A DNA stretch of 7,440 nt, taken from the NCBI GenBank assembly GCA_002308815.1, contig DBVX01000010.1, forward strand, positions 1,202-8,641. The letters run 5' to 3'. Both the position numbers and the translations under genes were made by a program. This document shows positions 1 through 4,227 of the stretch, one piece after another (the stretch's first letter is position 1; each line of letters starts with the position of its first letter). This DNA comes from Bacteroidales bacterium UBA1253. Lineage in GTDB: Bacteria > Bacteroidota > Bacteroidia > Bacteroidales > Paludibacteraceae. The notes beneath the pieces are model-generated. The model was given only the letters and a program-made list of their open reading frames with translations, was not told the DNA's origin and made no database searches.

Positions 1-1322
1 ATAACGGCTACCGACACTTCGCTCATCGCCTGGCGCGTTGCTTCCCGCGCATCGGAGATTCCGCCTTCCATCTTCGCCATCACCGCCTCGACAACCACAA
101 TGGCGTCATCGACGACCGTACCGATGGCGAGCACCAAGGCAAAGAGCGTCAGTATGTTGAGCGAGAAGCCCGCAAGCTTGACAATGGCGAACGTGCCAAG
201 CAAAGACACGATAATCGAGATAGACGGGATGACCGTCGCCTTGAAACTCTGCAGAAAGAAATAAACGACCAGAATAACGAGGAGGATGGCAATGATGAGC
301 GTCTCCAACACATTATGGATAGCGGCGAAAAGGAAGTCATCGGAGGTCTGCAGAATCTCGAACTCCAACCCAGCCGGCATGGTGGGCTTGAGGTCCTCAT
401 AGAGTTGGTGGATGCGGGCGTTCACCTCGGTGGCGTTAGCCCCCGGCGCCTGGAAGACCATAAACAAGGTTCCCGGCTTGCCGTCGATGTTGGAGGTGAA
501 GTTATAGCTGACCGCACCTATCTCCACGTCCGCCACATCGCTCAGGTGCAGCAGATTCCCGCTGTTGGTCGTGCGCAGCACAATGTCGTTGAACTCCTCC
601 ACGGTCTTGAGCGTGCCCTTGTACTCCATCGAGTACTGGTAGGCGTTCTCGGAACGCTCACCCAACGAGCCCGTAGCCGCGACGAAACTCTGTCCGCCGA
701 TAGCGGCAAATACATCATTGGGCTCGAGTCCGTACTGCGCCATCACGTCCGGCTTGAGCCAGATACGCAATGCGTAAGTGTTACCCAGCGACATGACGTC
801 ACCCACACCGGTGATACGCATCAGACGCGGCTTAATATTGATGTCGATATAGTTGGAAATGAAGTCTGCGTCGTACTTGCCGTCGGTGGATTTGAGCGCA
901 CCAATGTGCAAGATATTATTCTGCTGCTTCATTACCTGTACACCCACTTTGGTTACCTCTGCCGGCAGGAGCGCCGTCGCCTTGCTGACACGGTTCTGTA
1001 CGTTGACGGCAGCTAAGTCAGGGTCGATTCCTTGCTCGAAATATACCTGTATAGACACGTCACCCGAAGCCGAGGCGGAGGAGGTGATGTAGGTCATTCC
1101 CGGTACACCGTTGATGCTCTCCTCAATCGGCTGTACCACAGATTTCATAATGGTGTTGGCGTCGGCACCTGTGTATGAGGTGGATACACGCACGGTAGGC
1201 GGCGCAATGTTCGGGTACTGCTCAATAGGCAGGGTGGTGATGCTGATGAAGCCCACCAACATGATGACAATGGATATGGCACATGCCATCACGTACTTGT
1301 TTATGAATATATTGCCTTTCAT
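1..1322 (-). CDS. RND-family multidrug efflux pump, inner-membrane subunit (AcrB/MexB-like, HAE1), partial
   Basis: Proton-driven inner-membrane transporter that exports drugs and other hydrophobic compounds through a periplasmic adaptor and an outer-membrane channel. The ATG at 1322-1320 opens a frame that stays open to the window edge, giving 440 of the roughly 1030-1060 residues usual for the family. Visible parts in order: TM1 (about 10-29), the first periplasmic porter section (about 35-335, with the conserved LPIEQYPNIAPP start at 31-42), TM2 (339-357), TM3 (364-384) and TM4 (389-413). TM4 carries the motif VDDAIVVVEA, with Asp405 and Asp406 matching the proton-relay pair Asp407/Asp408 of AcrB, so this half looks functional. 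The start follows the adaptor gene by 70 bp on the same strand, implying one operon with the adaptor upstream. The C-terminal half, including the second porter section, lies outside the window. Assignment to the HAE1 family is firm; the substrate range is unknown. Confidence 0.97.
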   Translation of the reverse strand, partial: MKGNIFINKYVMACAISIVIMLVGFISITTLPIEQYPNIAPPTVRVSTSYTGADANTIMKSVVQPIEESINGVPGMTYITSSASASGDVSIQVYFEQGIDPDLAAVNVQNRVSKATALLPAEVTKVGVQVMKQQNNILHIGALKSTDGKYDADFISNYIDINIKPRLMRITGVGDVMSLGNTYALRIWLKPDVMAQYGLEPNDVFAAIGGQSFVAATGSLGERSENAYQYSMEYKGTLKTVEEFNDIVLRTTNSGNLLHLSDVADVEIGAVSYNFTSNIDGKPGTLFMVFQAPGANATEVNARIHQLYEDLKPTMPAGLEFEILQTSDDFLFAAIHNVLETLIIAILLVILVVYFFLQSFKATVIPSISIIVSLLGTFAIVKLAGFSLNILTLFALVLAIGTVVDDAIVVVEAVMAKMEGGISDAREATRQAMSEVSVAV

Positions 1323-1392
1323 ACAATTGAAAATTGAAAAGTGAAAATTGAAAGGGGAGGAGAAATGCCCATCTCCCTTTTACTTTCCCGCC
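1323..1392 (-). repeat. Adaptor-pump intercistronic gap: degenerate ATTGAAAA repeats and a weak hairpin
   Basis: The 70 bp between the adaptor stop and the pump start contain a degenerate A-rich run at about 1324-1353, reading on the plus strand as variants of ATTGAAA/GTGAAAA in tandem. Next to it is an imperfect hairpin: the arms 1351-1359 and 1373-1380 pair as AAAGG(G)GAG with CTCCCTTT, leaving one bulged G. There is no T-tract of terminator quality on the minus strand, so read-through into the pump gene is expected. A role in RNA processing or in setting the adaptor-to-pump ratio is only an inference. Confidence 0.4.
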
Positions 1393-2493
1393 TTAAAAAA
1401 GCACGCGCTGGCCGTCCTGGACGTTGTTGGCACCAACGGTGACAATGCGGTCACCCACGTTCAGACCGGAAGTGACAATCACGTCCTTGCCGTTACCGGT
1501 GTCCTCGGTAGTGATGACTACCGCCGAAGCCGTGCTGTCCGGCTGCACGACAAAGACAAGACGTCTGTCCTGCAAACGCACTACCGCCACCTGCGGAATA
1601 ACCATCACATCCTTCTCATCGAAAGGCAATACGACCGTGCCCTGAATACCCGAGAAGAGATGTCCGTCAGGGTTGGGGAAGGTAGCCTTGCAAGCAAGCG
1701 TACCCGTGGTGGCATCCACCACTCCCGTAAGGCTAGTAACACGCCCCTTGTGCGGGTACTCGGTGCCGTTCTTCATCACAAAAGTCGCATCGGGCAGTTC
1801 GGCGAGGTACTTCTCCACATCCGCCTTAGACAGACCCAACGACACCTGCTCCTCAACCAGTGACTCGTTGATAGAGAACTGCGCCGTCATCTTCTCGTTA
1901 CCACTGAGTACCGTCAGTTGCGTGGCGGGAGACACCTGGTCGCCCTCGTGCACGCTGACACCGCCTATCACGCCCGACACAGGGGCAGTGATGGTGCAGA
2001 AGCCGAGGTTAACGCGAGCGCGGTTGACCGTAGCCTGCGCCTGACTGACTGCTGCTTTCGCCTGCTTGTAGTTGTTCTCCGCATTGTCGAGCATGTAGCG
2101 GCTGACGATGTTCTTCGCGAACAGGTTCTTGTTGGACTCCCATTCCATCCTTGCACTGCTCTCATTCGCCTGTGCCGCCAACAGATTCGCTTCGGCAGCC
2201 TCCAGTTCGAGTTCGGCGTTGCGCGAATCAATCTTAAAAAGCACATCGCCTTTCCGCACCTGCTGACCTTCGGTCACGCACTTCTGCATGAGCTGTCCGC
2301 TGACCTGCGGAATAATAGTCACGTCGTGCTGACCTTTCATCTTCGCGCTGAACTTGGCAGGCAGCGTAATGTCCGATTTCCGCACAGTAAGCGTTTCATA
2401 CGATGTCTGTTCTGTCTTCGGCATGTCAATACTACAGGAGACCAGTCCTGTCAGAACGAGCATCAATGCTCCCTTTGTAAATTTTGATTTCAT
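1393..2493 (-). CDS. RND efflux periplasmic adaptor (membrane-fusion protein, AcrA/MexA/HlyD-like lipoprotein)
   Basis: Periplasmic adaptor that bridges the RND pump to an outer-membrane channel. The start chosen is the ATG at 2493-2491, giving 366 residues. The frame is open 37 codons further upstream, but only the internal Met yields a proper lipoprotein signal peptide: MKSKFTKGALMLVLTGLVSC, with lipobox LVSC and acylated Cys20. Then come the first lipoyl/barrel-sandwich half (about 58-90, VSGQLMQKCVTEGQQVRKGD), an alpha-helical coiled-coil hairpin rich in Ala, Glu and Gln (about 92-163), the second lipoyl half (168-190, APVSGVIGGVSVHEGDQV), a beta-barrel (about 200-290) and a membrane-proximal domain to the C-terminus. 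Size and domain order are normal for the family. It is the first gene of the operon, with the RND pump 70 bp downstream. No local regulator gene (TetR, MarR or AraC type) is present beside it. Confidence in the family is high. Confidence 0.96.
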   Translation of the reverse strand: MKSKFTKGALMLVLTGLVSCSIDMPKTEQTSYETLTVRKSDITLPAKFSAKMKGQHDVTIIPQVSGQLMQKCVTEGQQVRKGDVLFKIDSRNAELELEAAEANLLAAQANESSARMEWESNKNLFAKNIVSRYMLDNAENNYKQAKAAVSQAQATVNRARVNLGFCTITAPVSGVIGGVSVHEGDQVSPATQLTVLSGNEKMTAQFSINESLVEEQVSLGLSKADVEKYLAELPDATFVMKNGTEYPHKGRVTSLTGVVDATTGTLACKATFPNPDGHLFSGIQGTVVLPFDEKDVMVIPQVAVVRLQDRRLVFVVQPDSTASAVVITTEDTGNGKDVIVTSGLNVGDRIVTVGANNVQDGQRVLF

Positions 2494-2546
2494 ATAATTA
2501 GGATTTAAAATATGTGTTCTTACGCACGTACACACAATAGAGGCGG

Positions 2547-2632
2547 CGAATGTACTACTTTTCCTCCGAATAAAAGAGGTTTTTTCGATATTTTGTAAAA
2601 ACAATAGTTCGTTAACAATTTAACCAAATATA
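2547..2632 (-). promoter_or_regulatory. Candidate promoter region of the efflux operon
   Basis: On the minus strand, TATATTTG at 2632-2625 matches the Bacteroidetes -7 element TANNTTTG perfectly, but no TTTG -33 element lies about 20 bp upstream of it. A second candidate, TACATTCG at 2554-2547 (one mismatch to the -7 pattern), is closer to the gene but also lacks a -33 box. The sequence does not decide between them. Either would give an untranslated leader before the start at 2493. Weak -33 elements would fit a promoter that needs an activator, but that is inference. Confidence 0.3.
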
Positions 2633-2695
2633 TTTTGTGATTTACGCCGCATAAGCGGTGGAAAATAGCAAAAAAATGGGCTAAATCTATCACCT

Positions 2696-2728
2696 AAAAT
2701 GCAACTTTTTATCAAAAAAATGCATTTT
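2696..2728. promoter_or_regulatory. 33-bp AT-rich imperfect inverted repeat
   Basis: The arms AAAATGCA (2696-2703) and TGCATTTT (2721-2728) are exact reverse complements. Inside them a second block, TTTTT (2706-2710) against AAAAA (2714-2718), extends the symmetry around a centre at 2712. Thirteen of sixteen half-site positions pair. It lies between two divergent genes and upstream of both candidate promoter areas. It may be an operator for a dimeric regulator or an AT-rich hairpin; the sequence alone does not say which. Confidence 0.4.
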
Positions 2729-2769
2729 TCTTCCTAATAAGCTGATTATTACTTGTTCTATAAAACAAG

Positions 2770-2823
2770 GAAATCTCCCTCAATGAGTGCTGATTTTGCT
2801 TGAAATCTCCCTCAATGAGTGCT
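2770..2823 (+). repeat. Pair of perfect 22-bp direct repeats with 32-bp period
   Basis: The same 22 bp, starting GAAATCTCCCTCAATGAG, occurs at 2770-2791 and 2802-2823 without mismatch, separated by 10 bp. Each copy contains the small odd-centred dyad CTCA-A-TGAG. The 32-bp period is close to three DNA helical turns, which would place both copies on one face. The second copy ends 15 bp before the -33 element of the ATPase promoter, a position that suits a regulator site. No further copy was seen in the window. Function is unknown; an iteron-like regulatory site is an inference. Confidence 0.8.
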
Positions 2824-2838
2824 TTTTTGTGTTAAATA

Positions 2839-2870
2839 TTTGCACCATTCAATTATAAGCAATACTTTTG
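2839..2870 (+). promoter_or_regulatory. Bacteroidetes-type promoter for the ATPase gene
   Basis: The -33 element TTTG is at 2839-2842 and the -7 element TACTTTTG, a full match to TANNTTTG, is at 2863-2870, separated by 20 bp, which is the usual spacing for the primary sigma factor of Bacteroidetes. Transcription would begin near 2876-2878, leaving a leader of about 20 nt before the ATG at 2898. There is no Shine-Dalgarno sequence in that leader, as is common in this phylum. Confidence 0.7.
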
Positions 2871-2897
2871 CCACCGGAAACGTAAATATCTTTTAGT

Positions 2898-4073
2898 ATG
2901 ATTGACAATTCACTCATCGCTTACCAGAATGAACAGCTGCGCCGTGTGCCGACGGCTTTTAGGCGGTATATGTATCACAGTCTTCCGTGGGAAGTCCGTA
3001 TGGTCGGTTTGGTCGGTCCGCGAGGAGTGGGCAAATCCACCTTGTTGTTACAGTATCTGTCAGAACATCAGCAGCATGAAAACAGTCTGTATGTTTCCGC
3101 CGATTCCTTCTATTTCTCCACTCACACGCTTGCTGGTCTGGCGGATGATTTTGTCAAATACGGAGGCGGACATCTGTATATTGACGAGGTACACAAATAC
3201 AAGAACTGGTCGCGCGAACTCAAGCAGATATATGACACCCATTCGGCACTCAAAGTTACATTTACCGGCTCCTCCATACTGGATATTATAGACGGTGAAG
3301 CCGATTTGAGCCGCAGGGCTGTGATTTATTCCATGCAGGGATTGAGTTTCCGCGAGTATCTTGCCATGTTTCACGACATTCAGGTGCCGGTATATACGTT
3401 GGAGCAGATTCTTAGTCATCAGTCGTCTGTCCCCGGAGTGGAACATCCTTTGCCGCTGTTCAGACAGTATCTGCGGGAAGGGTATTATCCTTTCAGCAAC
3501 GAGACGGATTTCCCCCTGCGTCTGGAACAGATTGTACGCCAGACCATCGAATCGGACATAGCCCAATATGCAGACCTTAAGGCATCTACGGCACGTAAAC
3601 TGATACAACTGTTAGGAGTCATATCCGTTATTGCCCCCATGAAACCCAATGCGGACAGTCTGTCGCAGGAAGTTGGAGTAAGCAAAAACAACATATCCGA
3701 TTATCTTGTTTACTTGGAGAAAGCGGGCATGATAGGGCAGTTGCGCGACAACACAGGAGGTCTGCGCGGACTGGGGAAGGTGGAGAAGGTATATATCGAC
3801 AATCCTAATCTGATGACCGTTCTGGCGTATGGCAAGCCTGACCCCGGCAATTTGCGGGAAACATTCTTTTACAACCAGATGCGTGTACAAAACGAGGTGG
3901 CAGCCTCGCGGGTTTCGGATTTTGTCATTGGTGACTATACCTTCGAAGTGGGCGGCAGGAAGAAAGGCAAAAGGCAGATAGAGGACATCCCCAACGGCAT
4001 TGTCGTAAAAGATGACATTGAATACGGGAGCTTCAACACCGTCCCGCTGTGGGCATTCGGCCTGAACTATTGA
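2898..4073 (+). CDS. AAA_14 / DUF4143 family ATP-binding protein
   Basis: A 391-residue P-loop ATPase of the AAA_14 plus DUF4143 type, a family abundant in Bacteroidales whose cellular role is mostly undefined. The Walker A motif is GPRGVGKST (40-48). Walker B is LYIDEVHK (93-100, Asp96-Glu97), a sensor-1-like segment TFTGSS is at 121-126, and a conserved Arg pair with SRRAV is at 138-142. A winged-helix-like segment follows (about 235-282, LSQEVGVSKNNISDYLVYLE). The C-terminal DUF4143 part has a nuclease-fold-like pattern: Glu321, then DFVIGDYTFEVGGRKKGK (341-358). There the usual E-x-K of PD-(D/E)xK enzymes reads E-V-G, so cleavage activity is doubtful. The start at 2898 sits about 20 nt after a good promoter. 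It forms a single-gene unit with no same-strand partner in the window. Many relatives stand alone in the same way, possibly as mobile or toxin-like accessory genes; that role is inferred. Confidence 0.95.
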   Translation: MIDNSLIAYQNEQLRRVPTAFRRYMYHSLPWEVRMVGLVGPRGVGKSTLLLQYLSEHQQHENSLYVSADSFYFSTHTLAGLADDFVKYGGGHLYIDEVHKYKNWSRELKQIYDTHSALKVTFTGSSILDIIDGEADLSRRAVIYSMQGLSFREYLAMFHDIQVPVYTLEQILSHQSSVPGVEHPLPLFRQYLREGYYPFSNETDFPLRLEQIVRQTIESDIAQYADLKASTARKLIQLLGVISVIAPMKPNADSLSQEVGVSKNNISDYLVYLEKAGMIGQLRDNTGGLRGLGKVEKVYIDNPNLMTVLAYGKPDPGNLRETFFYNQMRVQNEVAASRVSDFVIGDYTFEVGGRKKGKRQIEDIPNGIVVKDDIEYGSFNTVPLWAFGLNY

Positions 4074-4170
4074 TGTGACGTTTGCCTTCTTCCGCAGATG
4101 AAGGGGCACGCGGCTGCCGAAGTTAGCCTAGATGAGCGGATGCTATACCTCCATTATTTCCGCTTCCATC
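4074..4170. other. Convergent intergenic gap, no gene seen
   Basis: This short stretch follows the ATPase stop and holds no credible coding frame. No strong plus-strand terminator is visible; only a weak CCTTC/GAAGG pairing (4085-4089 with 4100-4104) lies close to the stop. The ATPase transcript may end at the larger hairpin just downstream. Confidence 0.5.
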
Positions 4171-4205
4171 AAAACAAGGGCGCGCCGCTGCCGGCACGCC
4201 CTTGT
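4171..4205 (-). terminator. Hairpin terminator of the large secreted-protein gene
   Basis: ACAAGGGCG (4174-4182) pairs perfectly with CGCCCTTGT (4197-4205). After one C/A mismatch the stem continues with GCCG (4184-4187) against CGGC (4192-4195) and a four-base loop. On the minus strand the hairpin begins 22 nt after the stop codon and is followed by a short run of T, so it fits intrinsic termination of the 4228-7185 gene. On the plus strand no T-run follows, so use by the ATPase transcript is less clear. Confidence 0.8.
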
Positions 4206-4227
4206 CCGATTGTCTGAATGGCGGTTA

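Larger units (their letters stand above)
2494..2897. other. Divergent intergenic region, AT-rich, no gene seen
   Basis: About 400 bp separate the divergently transcribed efflux adaptor and ATPase genes. No credible coding frame, tRNA or CRISPR array is visible. From the adaptor side it holds two candidate minus-strand -7 elements (2547-2554 and 2625-2632), a short G+C hairpin CCGC-ATAA-GCGG at 2647-2658, a 33-bp AT-rich imperfect dyad (2696-2728), two 22-bp direct repeats (2770-2823) and the ATPase promoter (2839-2870). Base composition is much richer in A+T than the flanking genes, as is usual for Bacteroidales regulatory DNA. Confidence 0.8.

Noticed and set aside
315..1016. A 233-codon plus-strand open frame opposite the RND pump gene
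   Set aside because: The minus strand encodes an unmistakable RND protein throughout, including the TM4 Asp-Asp motif; the plus-strand product resembles nothing recognisable.
311..1400. Frameshift or premature stop in the RND gene
   Set aside because: Manual translation of the minus strand from 1322 to the window edge is continuous and matches family landmarks throughout; the gene is partial only because the window ends.
1918..2487. A 189-codon plus-strand open frame opposite the membrane-fusion protein
   Set aside because: It is antisense to a clear adaptor gene with intact lipoyl and coiled-coil segments; no independent coding signal was seen.
2494..2604. N-terminal extension of the adaptor to an ATG at 2604
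   Set aside because: The extra 37 residues contain no signal sequence and would bury the lipoprotein signal peptide. The internal Met at 2493 gives a canonical lipobox, so the extension is treated as leader.
2770..2823. CRISPR array
   Set aside because: There are only two repeats, the intervening sequence is 10 bp, far too short for a spacer, and no cas gene is present.
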